Of a stretch of DNA of 64,000 nt, positions 9,053-18,411 are shown piece after piece. Position numbers and translations under genes: made by a program. The notes under the pieces were generated by a model. It was given only the letters and a program-made list of their open reading frames with translations. It was not told the DNA's origin and made no database searches. The stretch covers positions 2,366,034-2,430,033 of the forward strand of contig NC_012586.1 of NCBI RefSeq assembly GCF_000018545.1, read 5' to 3'. How positions within the stretch are numbered: the first letter of the stretch is position 1; every line of letters begins with the position of its first letter. This stretch comes from Sinorhizobium fredii NGR234. GTDB taxonomy: Bacteria; Pseudomonadota; Alphaproteobacteria; Rhizobiales; Rhizobiaceae.

Positions 9053-9877
9053 TCATGGCCGCGCCAGTGGCGTCAGGCGGGCATATTGGCGCGGCGTCGC
9101 CGCCACATGCTGCTTGAAGACCCGCTGAAAATGGGCCTGGTCGGCAAAGCCTGCCGAGAGCGCCACGTCGACGATCGGCCGGCCGCGGCGCAGCTCGCTC
9201 TGCCCGAACTGGATGCGGCGGTTGAGCTGATAGGCATGTGGGGTCATGCCATGCCGCGCCCGGAAGGCCCTGACCAGATAGGAGGGCGACAGGCCCGAGA
9301 CGTCGGCGATCTCCGTGAGCCGCAGACGGCGCGTGCAATGTTCGGTGATGAAGTCGGCGGCACGATCGAGGTGGGGCGTTGCCATCGCCAATTGCGCCTC
9401 GATCCTGTCGAGGCGCGTGTCCAGGTCGCCGAAGAAGGCGGACGCCGCACATTCCTTGGCGAACACCTCGACCTCCGCATCGAAGAGCACGTCGACCAGA
9501 CGATTGAGGCTCTCATAGAGATCTGGATCGGTGCTCAGCGCGGCCGCATAGGGGATGAAATCCGCTGCCTGCTGCATCTCCGCCAGCCACGCCATGTCGA
9601 GATAGAGCATCCGATAGCTCCACGGCACGCTGCGAAGCGGGTTGCAGGCATGCGCGTCTTCCGGGTTCATCAGGACGACGGCGCCCGCCACCACGTCGTG
9701 GCGGTGACGGCCGTTGCGATAGCTGCTGCGGCCATAGGTGACCGCGCCGATCGAAAAGGTCGAGTGACTGTGGAGGCCGTAACACACGGCGCGCCCGTCG
9801 GCGACCTGGCGCGCCTCCAGAAAGGGGAGCGCCGGATCGCGCCAGAATGTGTGTGCATCGACGGGCCGGGGAGCCAT
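9053..9877 (-). CDS. AraC family transcriptional regulator
   Basis: The N-terminal half is a cupin-type sensing domain (SHSTFSIGAVTYGRSSYRNG, then AGAVVLMNPEDAHACNP, typical of AraC ligand-binding folds). The C-terminal 100 residues hold two helix-turn-helix motifs: LTEIADVSGLSPSYLVRAFR and the AraC signature VALSAGFADQAHFQRVFKQH followed by TPRQYA. It is expected to bind DNA as an activator. I prefer the ATG at 9877 because GAGG lies 6 nt upstream; an ATG at 9916 would add 13 residues but has no ribosome-binding site. It faces the DUF2000 gene convergently, with only about 110 bp between them. Confidence 0.88.
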   Translation of the reverse strand: MAPRPVDAHTFWRDPALPFLEARQVADGRAVCYGLHSHSTFSIGAVTYGRSSYRNGRHRHDVVAGAVVLMNPEDAHACNPLRSVPWSYRMLYLDMAWLAEMQQAADFIPYAAALSTDPDLYESLNRLVDVLFDAEVEVFAKECAASAFFGDLDTRLDRIEAQLAMATPHLDRAADFITEHCTRRLRLTEIADVSGLSPSYLVRAFRARHGMTPHAYQLNRRIQFGQSELRRGRPIVDVALSAGFADQAHFQRVFKQHVAATPRQYARLTPLARP

Positions 9878-10250
9878 GCTGGCCTCGCAGGGAACTGTTT
9901 CAGTAGCCAACGTCATAGACGGTTTCGCGCTTGAGACAAATGCTGCCGCGCCACTGAATTGCGGCTGTTACAAGGACCGTCAACATCGTTGCCGCAGGTG
10001 AGAATGGGCAGTGCCGCGGCCGAAAACAACCTCTGCACGACCGCCCGTGAGCGTTCCCCGCAGGTCATGCGCAACGGGAATAACCTGCAAAAACCGCATA
10101 TTGCGGGATTTCTTGAATCTGATCCGATTTAAGGATAAAATTACAACAGCAATTCAAGGCGTTACGGCAACCGTGCAAGTGACCGGAGCTGGAACGTGTG
10201 TTGCACGAGAGTGGTGACGCTTTGATCAAGCTTCATACGTGGAGGTTGTT
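9878..10250. other. Intergenic region upstream of the SPW gene and the AraC gene
   Basis: About 370 bp lie between the divergently transcribed AraC regulator and the SPW-repeat gene. The part around 10095-10160 is AT-rich and could hold the promoter of the SPW gene. I found no open frame with protein-like composition and no stable hairpin. Confidence 0.35.
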
Positions 10251-10607
10251 ATGCCAAACACTCTCATGGCAGGAAAAAGAAGTCAGGATTGGGCCAATCT
10301 GGTTCTGGCCGTCTGCCTGTTCCTCTCTCCCTGGGTCATCGGCTTCGCATCGGATACGACGGCGACCTGGAACGCCTGGATCGCCGCGGTCGTGCTCGGC
10401 GCCCTGGCGGTGGCGACGCTTTCGGCCTTCGCCGAATGGGAGGAATGGGCCAATATGGTGATCGGCCTGTGGTTGATCGTCTCTCCCTGGATTCTCGGCT
10501 TCATGGCGAACGTGAACGCGATGTGGACTCACGTCATCCTCGGCGTGCTCGTCGCCGCAATTGCCGCCTGGGCAGTCTGGGACTATCGTCACCACATGCA
10601 CGCCTAA
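10251..10607 (+). CDS. SPW repeat membrane protein
   Basis: A 118-residue integral membrane protein with two copies of the SPW repeat. Each repeat starts with a Trp-Ala-Asn helix and contains a Ser-Pro-Trp motif: DWANLVLAVCLFLSPWVIGF and EWANMVIGLWLIVSPWILGF. Four transmembrane helices are predicted by eye, with a His-rich C-terminus (YRHHMHA). The function of the family is unknown. The ATG at 10251 has GGAGG immediately upstream; the frame extends to a GTG at 10239 but that codon lies before the Shine-Dalgarno sequence. The gene stands alone and is followed by a strong terminator. Confidence 0.9.
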   Translation: MPNTLMAGKRSQDWANLVLAVCLFLSPWVIGFASDTTATWNAWIAAVVLGALAVATLSAFAEWEEWANMVIGLWLIVSPWILGFMANVNAMWTHVILGVLVAAIAAWAVWDYRHHMHA

Positions 10608-10612
10608 CCCAA

Positions 10613-10676
10613 CACGGCTTCGGTTGTAACCGAAGCCGTGGCAATCTCCCGCCTTCCGGATCACGGGAGGCGGGAG
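10613..10676. terminator. Tandem hairpins between convergent SPW gene and thuB
   Basis: CACGGCTTCGGTT at 10613-10625 and AACCGAAGCCGTG at 10628-10640 form a perfect 13-bp stem with a 2-nt spacer. A second stem, CTCCCGCC at 10646-10653 with GGCGGGAG at 10669-10676, follows directly. The pair fills the gap between two convergent stop codons, so it probably terminates both transcripts. Confidence 0.75.
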
Positions 10677-10686
10677 CACCTTTGCT

Positions 10687-11775
10687 TCACCCGCCGACGG
10701 CGAGCCGGCCGTCCTGGACCCACTCCATGTCGGCGACGCCGAGTTCCCGCCGTTCGCGCTCGGTCTCGATCGCCAGATCGAGGACCTTCTGCAAGTCGGC
10801 GGCATGGCGGAAGGTGGGCTCGACCAACTGCCCGGCCTGAACCGCGGCGACGAAACGCTCGTAGTTGGTCGGCACCGTCCCCGCATCGATCTCCCGCCAG
10901 ATCGCCTTTTCGACATCGGGCCCGAGGCAGCCCCGAAGGCTCGAGCCATCCGGCGTATGGATCACTTCCAAGGCACCCTTGTCGCCATGCAGCCTCAGCC
11001 GCAGCTCGTTGAGATGCCCGGTCGCCCAGCGGCTCGCATGAATGACGCCCATGGCGCCGCTGTCGAATTCCACGGTCATCGCGAAACTGTCATTGGCATC
11101 GAGGTCGTATTCGCCGATCCGGTTACCGGGTGCCTTGTCGAAGGCCTTCAGCCGCGCGAACACCCGCTCGACCGAAATGCCGGCCCCGTAGCCGGCAAAA
11201 TCGAGAATGTGGATGCCGACATCGCCGAGCACGCCGTTCGAGCCGTGCCTGGTCGACAGCCGCCACAGCCATTTGGATTCGCTTGCCCAGTCGCCCCAGG
11301 CCTTCGACACCAGCCAGCTCTGCAGATAGGAGGCCTCCAGGTGCCGGACCTCGCCGATCGCACCTGACAGCACCAGTTCGCGGGCCTTCTGCAGCGGCGC
11401 CACGTTGCGGTAGGTGAGGTTGACCATGGCGACGAGCCCGGCGCGCTCGGCCGCCGCGGCCATCTCCGCGGCCTTCTCATAATTCTCCGCCAGGGGCTTC
11501 TCGCAGAGCACGTGCTTGCCCGCGGCAATGAGCGCCAGCGTCGTCGGGTGGTGCGCCTTGTCGGGCGTGACGTTGGTCGCGGCATCGAACTCACCCCAGG
11601 CGATCGCCTCCTCCAATGAGGTGAAGATGTGCTCGATACCGTGCTGTTCGGCAAAGGCCCTGGCGCGGGCCGGGTCGACATCGACGGCGCCGACCATTTC
11701 GACGCCGTCTATTCTGGCGAAGGCGTTCGCATGACTGTTTGCCATGCCGCCGGTTCCGAGTATCAGCAGACGCAT
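10687..11775 (-). CDS. thuB: ThuB, Gfo/Idh/MocA-type dehydrogenase of trehalose utilisation
   Basis: A 362-residue NAD(P)-dependent oxidoreductase. The N-terminus MRLLILGTGGMANSHANAFA is the Rossmann dinucleotide-binding motif, and EKPLAENYEKA carries the Glu-Lys-Pro signature of the Gfo/Idh/MocA family. A C-terminal alpha/beta substrate domain follows (GDVGIHILDFAGYG). In S. meliloti the last genes of the thu operon, thuA and thuB, are needed for catabolism of trehalose taken up by ThuEFGK; ThuB is reported to act in oxidation of the sugar to a keto derivative. The start at 11775 is preceded by GAGGAG, and the gene begins 12 bp after thuA stops. The order thuE-F-G-K-A-B matches the known operon exactly. 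Confidence 0.92.
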   Translation of the reverse strand: MRLLILGTGGMANSHANAFARIDGVEMVGAVDVDPARARAFAEQHGIEHIFTSLEEAIAWGEFDAATNVTPDKAHHPTTLALIAAGKHVLCEKPLAENYEKAAEMAAAAERAGLVAMVNLTYRNVAPLQKARELVLSGAIGEVRHLEASYLQSWLVSKAWGDWASESKWLWRLSTRHGSNGVLGDVGIHILDFAGYGAGISVERVFARLKAFDKAPGNRIGEYDLDANDSFAMTVEFDSGAMGVIHASRWATGHLNELRLRLHGDKGALEVIHTPDGSSLRGCLGPDVEKAIWREIDAGTVPTNYERFVAAVQAGQLVEPTFRHAADLQKVLDLAIETERERRELGVADMEWVQDGRLAVGG

Positions 11776-11786
11776 CGGCACGCTCC

Positions 11787-12572
11787 TCATCTGTAACCAG
11801 CCTCTCCGGCGCGGTGCAGTTTCGGGCCGCGCTCGACGATCGGCTCCAGCGCCTTTTCCACCGGCACGTTCGGCGCCTCGTGGATCGCCTTGTAGGAGCC
11901 TTGAGGGTTGTAGGCCCATTTTACCGAATTGCGCAGCACGTGCTGCACCGTTTCATCGTGATAGGTCGGGTAGGTCTCGTGGCCGGGGCGGAAATAAAAG
12001 ATACTGCCGGCGCCGCGCCGCCAGGTCAGCCCCGAGCGAAACACTTCGCCGCCGGCGAACCAGGAAATGAACACCGTTTCCAGCGGCTCCGGCACGGAGA
12101 ATTGCTCGCCATACATCTCTTCATATTCGAGCACGAAATTGTCGCTGAGCCCTTCGGCGATCGGATGGCGCGGGTTGACCACCCAGAGGCGCTCGCGCTC
12201 GCCCGCCTCGCGCCATTTGAGCGCGCAGGGTGTGCCCATCAGCCGCTTGAAGATTTTGGAGAAGTGGCCGGAATGCAGGACGATCAGCCCCATTCCCTCC
12301 CAGACGCGCTTGGCGACCCGCTCGACGATCGCGTCGTCGACGGCGCCATGGTCCTTGTGGCCCCACCACAGAAGCACGTCGGCCGAAGCCAGGCGATCTT
12401 CGCTCAGCCCATGTTCCGGCTCCTGCAGCGTCGCCGTCGTCGCCTTGATCGCCGCATCGGTGTTCAGCGCCGCGGCGATGGTGTTGTGCATGCCGTCCGG
12501 ATAGATTTCCCTGACGACGGCATTCGTCTGCTCGTGGATGTTCTCACCCCACACGATGGTGTTGATAGACAA
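11787..12572 (-). CDS. thuA: ThuA, trehalose utilisation protein
   Basis: A 261-residue ThuA-domain protein (class I glutamine-amidotransferase-like fold). Diagnostic segments are [30 protein letters not shown] and [16 protein letters not shown], which contribute the conserved His and Glu residues. It is required with ThuB for catabolism of trehalose and related disaccharides in S. meliloti. I take the TTG at 12572 as the start, giving an N-terminus of Ser-Ile-Asn-Thr-Ile-Val-Trp-Gly after the initiator Met, because AGGAGA lies 6 nt upstream; the ATG at 12599 would place that Shine-Dalgarno inside the coding sequence. It lies between thuK and thuB and is separated from thuK by a 142-bp spacer. 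Confidence 0.93.
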   Translation of the reverse strand: MSINTIVWGENIHEQTNAVVREIYPDGMHNTIAAALNTDAAIKATTATLQEPEHGLSEDRLASADVLLWWGHKDHGAVDDAIVERVAKRVWEGMGLIVLHSGHFSKIFKRLMGTPCALKWREAGERERLWVVNPRHPIAEGLSDNFVLEYEEMYGEQFSVPEPLETVFISWFAGGEVFRSGLTWRRGAGSIFYFRPGHETYPTYHDETVQHVLRNSVKWAYNPQGSYKAIHEAPNVPVEKALEPIVERGPKLHRAGEAGYR

Positions 12573-12714
12573 GGTCGTTCTCCTGCTGATTGGGGGCATC
12601 CGCCGCGGGGTGCCCGCTGTCCGTGAATTGAATCAGTCGACCGGGGTCGGGCTGGGATTTCGCCCTACCCGGTCTAACGTCTGGCGTTCGGAAATGATCC
12701 GATTTCGATATGAT

Positions 12715-13740
12715 CTAGGCGGCACCCCGCAGGATGTGTCGCCCGATCGACCGTCCCGCCGCATCGAAGCGGTGGATCTGGCCGGCCTCCGGCGAGATCC
12801 GCAGCGCCTCGCCGGGCTGATGCCGCGACGTGCCGTTCTCCCGGACGATCACCGGCTCGCCGGCGCCGATGTCGAGATAGATGTAGCTGTCGGAACCGAG
12901 CATCTCGGAGTGGACGACCGTTCCGGCCCATTGCCCGTCCTCGGCGATCTCCAGGTGCTCGGCCCGGATGCCGATCGTCGCGGCCTCGTAGAGCGCCGCA
13001 AAGGGGCCCGAGAGGAAATTCATCTTCGGCGAGCCGATGAAGCCGGCGACGAAGACCGAGTTCGGGCTTTCGTAGAGCTCGAGCGGCGTGCCGATCTGTT
13101 CGACGCGTCCGTCGCGAAGCACGCAGATCCGGTCGGCAAGCGTCATCGCCTCGACCTGATCATGGGTGACATAGATCATCGTCGTCTTGTGCATGCTGCG
13201 ATGAAGCTTGGCGATCTCGATGCGGGTCGCAACCCGCAGCGCCGCATCGAGGTTGGAAAGCGGCTCGTCGAACAGGAAGACCTTCGGGTCGCGCACGATC
13301 GCGCGGCCGATGGCGACGCGCTGCCGCTGACCGCCGGAGAGCTGGCGCGGCAGGCGCCCGAGATAGGGGGTGAGCTGCAGCATCTCCGCCGCCGCCTCGA
13401 CCCGCTTTCGGCACTGCTCCTTGTCCTTGCCGGCAAGCTGCATCCCGAAGGCCATGTTCTCGAACACCGTCATGTGCGGATAGAGCGCATAGGACTGGAA
13501 CACCATCGCGATGCCGCGCTTCGACGGCACCAGATGATTGACGACCTCACCGTCGAAGGCGAGCGTGCCGGAGGTGATTTCCTCGAGACCGGCGATCAGT
13601 CTCAGCAGTGTCGATTTCCCGCAGCCGGACGGGCCGACGAAAACCATGAACTCGCCCGCCCTGATCTCCATGCTGACGCCCTTGATGACGTCATAGGCGC
13701 CGAAGGACTTGCGGATGTCGCGCAATTGCAGCTCTGCCAT
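12715..13740 (-). CDS. thuK: ThuK, ATPase of trehalose/maltose/sucrose ABC transporter
   Basis: A 341-residue MalK/UgpC-type ABC ATPase that powers the ThuEFG importer at the cytoplasmic face. All motifs are present: Walker A GPSGCGKST near residue 36, Q-loop MVFQSYALYPHM, signature LSGGQRQRV, Walker B VFLFDEPLSNLDA and switch-His region IYVTHDQVEAMTL. A C-terminal regulatory OB-fold domain (about residues 240-341, with IGIRAEHLEI) is typical of sugar-porter ATPases. AGGAGA precedes the ATG. It starts 17 bp after thuG stops. Confidence 0.94.
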   Translation of the reverse strand: MAELQLRDIRKSFGAYDVIKGVSMEIRAGEFMVFVGPSGCGKSTLLRLIAGLEEITSGTLAFDGEVVNHLVPSKRGIAMVFQSYALYPHMTVFENMAFGMQLAGKDKEQCRKRVEAAAEMLQLTPYLGRLPRQLSGGQRQRVAIGRAIVRDPKVFLFDEPLSNLDAALRVATRIEIAKLHRSMHKTTMIYVTHDQVEAMTLADRICVLRDGRVEQIGTPLELYESPNSVFVAGFIGSPKMNFLSGPFAALYEAATIGIRAEHLEIAEDGQWAGTVVHSEMLGSDSYIYLDIGAGEPVIVRENGTSRHQPGEALRISPEAGQIHRFDAAGRSIGRHILRGAA

Positions 13741-13757
13741 ATTCGTCTCCTAGATTT

Positions 13758-14587
<830 letters not shown>

Positions 14588-14591
<4 letters not shown>

Positions 14592-15574
14592 CGTTCCCCT
14601 CCTTCGAAATTGACGCGACCGAACCACATGTAGAGGACGGTGATCGAGGCGATGATCAGGAACAGCATCGTCGAGGCGGCGGCGCCGTAGGCGAACTTGT
14701 CGAAATCGAAGAGGTTCTCGCGGGCCAGCACCGACATCGTCTTGGTCTGCGCGTTGTTCGGCGTCAGCACGTAGATGAGGTCGAAGATGCGCAGCGCGTC
14801 GAGCATCCGGAAGATCACCGCGACCATCAGCGCCGGCCGGATGAGCGGCAAGGTCACCCGCCAGAACACCCGGAGCGGATGGATCCCGTCGATCTTCGCC
14901 GCCTCGTAGATGTCGACCGGCACCATCTGCAGGCCGGCGAGGATCAGGAGCGCCATGAACGGCGTCGTCTTCCAGACATCGACGATGAGCACGGCGACCA
15001 TCGCGGTGTCGGGACTTGCGGTCCAGGCGATCTTCTGGCTGATCAGCCCGAGCCCGACGAATATCTCGTTCAGGATGCCGAACTGGTCGTTGAGCATCCA
15101 GGCCCACATCTTGGCCGAGACGATCGTCGGGATCGCCCAGGGAATGAGGATTGCCGCCCGCACCAGGCCGCGGCCGGGAAAGTGGGCGTTCAGCACCAGG
15201 GCGACGACGAGGCCCAGCGCCGTCTCGATGCTGACGGAAATCACGGTGAATTTCAGCGTGTTCCAGACGGCGTTCCACCAGGCGGGATCGGCGAGCAGGC
15301 CCTTGTAGATGGTCCGGCCGCTCTTCAGCGTGATCCAGGAAAGATAGTTCTGGAAGCCGACGAATTCGGCGCCGGCAAGGTTCGTCAGCGACGCATCGGT
15401 GAAGCTGAAGTAGATGGTCCGGACGAGCGGCCAGCCGGCGACGAGCGCCAGCACCAGGAGGGTCGGCGCCAGGAACACCCAGGCGGAGCGGACGCGCTGG
15501 GCCCTGAGGTCCGAATTGATATGGCTCGGATGCGCAAGCGCGGCGCGTGGATCGGCGACGGTGAGATCGGTCAT
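14588..15574 (-). CDS. thuF: ThuF, ABC transporter permease (MalF-like)
   Basis: A 328-residue membrane permease partner of ThuG. It has an N-terminal cytoplasmic tail, six transmembrane segments and an EAA loop EAAKIDGIHPLRVFWRVTLP. The loop after the first helix (SFTDASLTNLAGAEFVGFQNY) is the usual MalF-type periplasmic segment of sugar permeases. It follows thuE after a 146-bp spacer that contains a strong hairpin, and it overlaps thuG by 4 bp. Confidence 0.93.
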
Positions 15575-15622
15575 GAGCTTGGTTCCCCTTTGCCGTTCGG
15601 CTTTCGCCGCAAGGTTCGAGAG

Positions 15623-15654
15623 GGGGATGGCGGCCGGAGTGGGCCGCCATCCCC
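15623..15654 (-). promoter_or_regulatory. Intercistronic hairpin between thuE and thuF
   Basis: GGGGATGGCGGCC at 15623-15635 and GGCCGCCATCCCC at 15642-15654 give a perfect 13-bp stem with a 6-nt loop, placed in the spacer between the binding-protein gene and the permease genes. Such elements commonly protect the upstream mRNA from 3' decay or cause partial termination, so that the binding protein is made in excess over the membrane components. There is no U-run, so stabilisation or attenuation is more likely than full termination. Confidence 0.65.
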
Positions 15655-15720
15655 GGCGACGGCTGCAAGGCGGGGAGAGAGGTGCAGAGTTTTTCCAGCG
15701 CCACCCCGCCCGGGGGAGGT

Positions 15721-16983
15721 TTACCAGCTGTCGCCTTTGAGCTCGGTCAGCTCGACTTCCAGCAGTTCGAGGTTCTCGGCAGCGGTTCCATCGCCGGAGA
15801 GCGTGTTATGGACGGCGCTCCAGAGCTTCGAGGAGACCTCGTTGTATTTGACCTTGGTGACGGCCGAGGGGCGCGGCACGGCGCTTTGAAAGATCGGTTT
15901 CCAGTTGGGCATGAAGGGCTGCGCGGCGGCGACCTCCGCATCGTCGTAAAGGGCAGCGACGGTCGGCAGCTGCGACAGCTGCAGGGCACGGGCTTTCTGC
16001 ACTTCCTTGGACGAGAGGAACTTGACCAGCTCGATCGCCGCTTCCTGTTCGTCGGAATATTTCGACACCGCCAGGTTCCAGCCGCCGAGCGCTGAGGAGG
16101 GCTTGTCGCCATCGGTCGCGGTCGGCAGCGGCATCACGTCGAACTTGCCCTTGACGGCGCTGTCGTCGCCATTGCCGAGCGCATAGGCATAGGGCCAGTT
16201 GCGCATGAAGACGGCATTGCCGGTCTGCCAGACGCCGCGCGATTCCTCCTCCTGGTAGGCAAGCACGCCCTCGGGCGCGATCGTGCCGATCCAGCTCTTG
16301 GCCCGTTCGATGGCCGCGGCCGCCTTTTCGTTGTTGACGGAGATCGTCCCGTCCGGCTCGACGATCTGCCCGCCGCCGGAGGACTTGATCCATTCGAGCG
16401 CGTTGCAGGTCAGCCCCTCATAGGCATTGCCCTGGAAAACGAAGCCCCAGAGGTCGGCCTTGCCGGCGGCGCGTTCCTTCTCCTGGATGTCCTTGGCGGT
16501 CGCCGCCAGCTCGTCCCAGGTCTTCGGCGGCGTCTTGCCGTATTTCTCCAGGAGGTCCTTGCGATAGTAGAGCGCCGGCGCGTCGGTGAAGATCGGCAGC
16601 GCCACCAGCTTGCCGTTGACGGTCTGCGACTGGATGATCGACGGGAAATGCTCGCCGACCACGTCTTTTGCGGCCGCGGTCAAGTCGACGAACTGGTCGG
16701 CAAGCTGCGGCGCCCAGATGACGTCGGTCTGGTAGACGTCGACGTCCTTGTTTCCGGCCGCCAGCCACAGCCGGTACTGGCTGAACTGCTCGCTGCTCGA
16801 CGACGGCATGGTGACGAGACTGACCTTGTGGCCGGTCTTCTTCTCGAAGGCGTCGAGCTGCTCGCGCATGAAATGCACATTCTTGCCGGTCGTGTTGGCC
16901 GCAAGCGAAAGCTCCGCGGCGGCGGCAAGATCGGCAGCGCCGAGAGCGGCGCAGAAAGTCAAGGTCTTCAGCAGAAGTGTCAT
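15721..16983 (-). CDS. thuE: ThuE, trehalose/sugar-binding periplasmic protein
   Basis: A 420-residue solute-binding protein of the extracellular family 1 type. The N-terminus MTLLLKTLTFCAALGAADLAAAAE is a signal peptide with likely cleavage after Ala-Ala-Ala. The mature part has the family pattern (FEKKTGHKVSLVTMP; DVYQTDVIWAPQLADQFVDL; LPIFTDAPALYYRKDLLEKYG). It delivers trehalose, maltose or sucrose to ThuFG. The ATG at 16983 is preceded by GGAGGA at about 10 nt; a longer frame to 17031 would place non-signal sequence first. Transcription diverges from thuR. Confidence 0.94.
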   Translation of the reverse strand: MTLLLKTLTFCAALGAADLAAAAELSLAANTTGKNVHFMREQLDAFEKKTGHKVSLVTMPSSSSEQFSQYRLWLAAGNKDVDVYQTDVIWAPQLADQFVDLTAAAKDVVGEHFPSIIQSQTVNGKLVALPIFTDAPALYYRKDLLEKYGKTPPKTWDELAATAKDIQEKERAAGKADLWGFVFQGNAYEGLTCNALEWIKSSGGGQIVEPDGTISVNNEKAAAAIERAKSWIGTIAPEGVLAYQEEESRGVWQTGNAVFMRNWPYAYALGNGDDSAVKGKFDVMPLPTATDGDKPSSALGGWNLAVSKYSDEQEAAIELVKFLSSKEVQKARALQLSQLPTVAALYDDAEVAAAQPFMPNWKPIFQSAVPRPSAVTKVKYNEVSSKLWSAVHNTLSGDGTAAENLELLEVELTELKGDSW

Positions 16984-17356
16984 GGTCGATGGCTCCTCCA
17001 AATCCCCCACCGTTTGAAAGCTCCTCAGCAAATTCGAAAACGGTTTGGCTGGAAAAAAGTGTCAGAAGCGCAAATTGATGTCAATACGGTGATCTCGGCA
17101 TTTTTATCGGCAAACCTAAATGCCATATAATAGCGTCTTTTCAACCATTTGCGCTGTTTACAACTCTTCTTTGAGGTTTTCTGGCCGGAATTTCACTCTG
17201 CGTGTGCCGCCAATAAATTTAAAACGATTGGGCTAATTGCGGCGCGCAAGGTAAGCTTTGTCCGTCGCCGGATGCGGCGCCCAGCGATCGGTTGTCCCGT
17301 GCGGAAAAGGCGTATATTCCTCGTTGGGGAACGGGCTAAGGGAATAGATAGGCCGC
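16984..17356. promoter_or_regulatory. thuE-thuR divergent control region with repeated candidate ThuR site
   Basis: The 373-bp gap has a near-identical 14-mer at each side: AAAACGGTTTGGCT at 17037-17050 (close to thuE) and AAAACGATTGGGCT at 17221-17234 (close to thuR). LacI-family operators usually have a central CG flanked by A/T arms, which these show in imperfect form. TATAAT at 17126-17131 could be a -10 hexamer for thuR, and TTGACA on the minus strand at 17084-17079 a -35 for thuE, although its matching -10 is poor. Assignment to ThuR is inference. Confidence 0.45.
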
Positions 17357-18388
17357 ATGAAGCTCAAGGAGTTCGCCCGCCAACTGGGCCTTTCGCCGAC
17401 GACGGTCAGCCGCGCGCTGAGCGGCTATCCGGAGGTAAGCGAGAAAACCCGCAAACGGGTGGCCGAAGAGGCCGTCCGGCTCGGCTATCGCCCCAACATC
17501 AATGCTGTCCGTCTGGTCACCGGCCGGGCCGGGGCGATCGGCGTCGTCATGGGGCGCAGCGGGGAGTTCCAGTTCGCCGAATTCATGAGCGGCATGGCCG
17601 AGCGGCTTGACGGGGAGGACATCGACATCCTCGTCAGCCCGACGGCGGATCGCGGTTTGACCGACGAGATTCCGCTTTTCAGCCGGCTCGTCACCAGCGG
17701 CCGGGTCGATGCGGTCATCGTCCATTCGCCGGAGCCGAATGACGAGCGCATCGCCTTTCTTCGTGAACTCGGCTTCCCCTTTCTGGTGCACGGCCGCTCC
17801 GAGACCCACGTGCCGCACGCGTGGCTCGACATCGACAACGAGGGGGCAATCCGGCGCGCCACATCCCACCTCATCGATCTCGGCCACAAGCGCATCGCGA
17901 TGATCAACGGCCGAGCCGGCCGAACCTTTTCACTGCACCGCGACAAGGGTTATCGCGACGCCCTCGAAGAGCGGGGCATACCCTTTGATCCGCGCCTCGT
18001 CGCCCACGGCCACTTCACCGACGAACTCGGCTTCCGCTTCGCCCGGTCCTTTCTCGAGCAATCGCCGCGGCCGACGGCCTTCGTGGCCGGCTCGATGATG
18101 ACGGCACTTGGGATCTACCGCGCGGTGCGTTCCCGCGGGCTGGTTGTCGGGCGGGACATTTCGGTTATCGCCCATGACGACGTCTTTCCCTATCTGACGG
18201 CCGACAACATGGTGCCGTCGCTGTCGGCGACGCGCTCCTCCATCCGCGCGGCCGGGGCACGCGCGGCGGATCTCGTGCTGCAACTGCTGGGCGGTCGCGT
18301 GGCGGAAGAAATCCACGAGCTCTGGCCCGTCGAACTCATCCTGCGCGAGTCGACTGCTCCGCCGCCGCAGGCCGAACCGCGCTCCTGA
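17357..18388 (+). CDS. thuR: ThuR, LacI-family repressor of the thu operon
   Basis: A 343-residue LacI/GalR regulator. Residues 1-55 contain the helix-turn-helix and hinge: MKLKEFARQLGLSPTTVSRA, then YPEVSEKTRKRVAEEAVRLGYRPN. The rest is a periplasmic-binding-protein-like effector domain (GAIGVVMGRSGEFQF; ISVIAHDDVFPYL). By its divergent position to thuE it corresponds to S. meliloti ThuR, which controls the thu operon in response to trehalose or sucrose. It is followed 23 bp later by an unrelated flavoprotein gene on the same strand. Confidence 0.92.
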   Translation: MKLKEFARQLGLSPTTVSRALSGYPEVSEKTRKRVAEEAVRLGYRPNINAVRLVTGRAGAIGVVMGRSGEFQFAEFMSGMAERLDGEDIDILVSPTADRGLTDEIPLFSRLVTSGRVDAVIVHSPEPNDERIAFLRELGFPFLVHGRSETHVPHAWLDIDNEGAIRRATSHLIDLGHKRIAMINGRAGRTFSLHRDKGYRDALEERGIPFDPRLVAHGHFTDELGFRFARSFLEQSPRPTAFVAGSMMTALGIYRAVRSRGLVVGRDISVIAHDDVFPYLTADNMVPSLSATRSSIRAAGARAADLVLQLLGGRVAEEIHELWPVELILRESTAPPPQAEPRS

Positions 18389-18411
18389 CCACTCGAACGG
18401 ACGGAAGATCG

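Noticed and set aside
10687..11919. thuB extended upstream by 48 residues
   Set aside because: The extension is Arg/Gly-rich antisense-like sequence inside thuA and lacks the Rossmann start; ATG 11775 has a Shine-Dalgarno.
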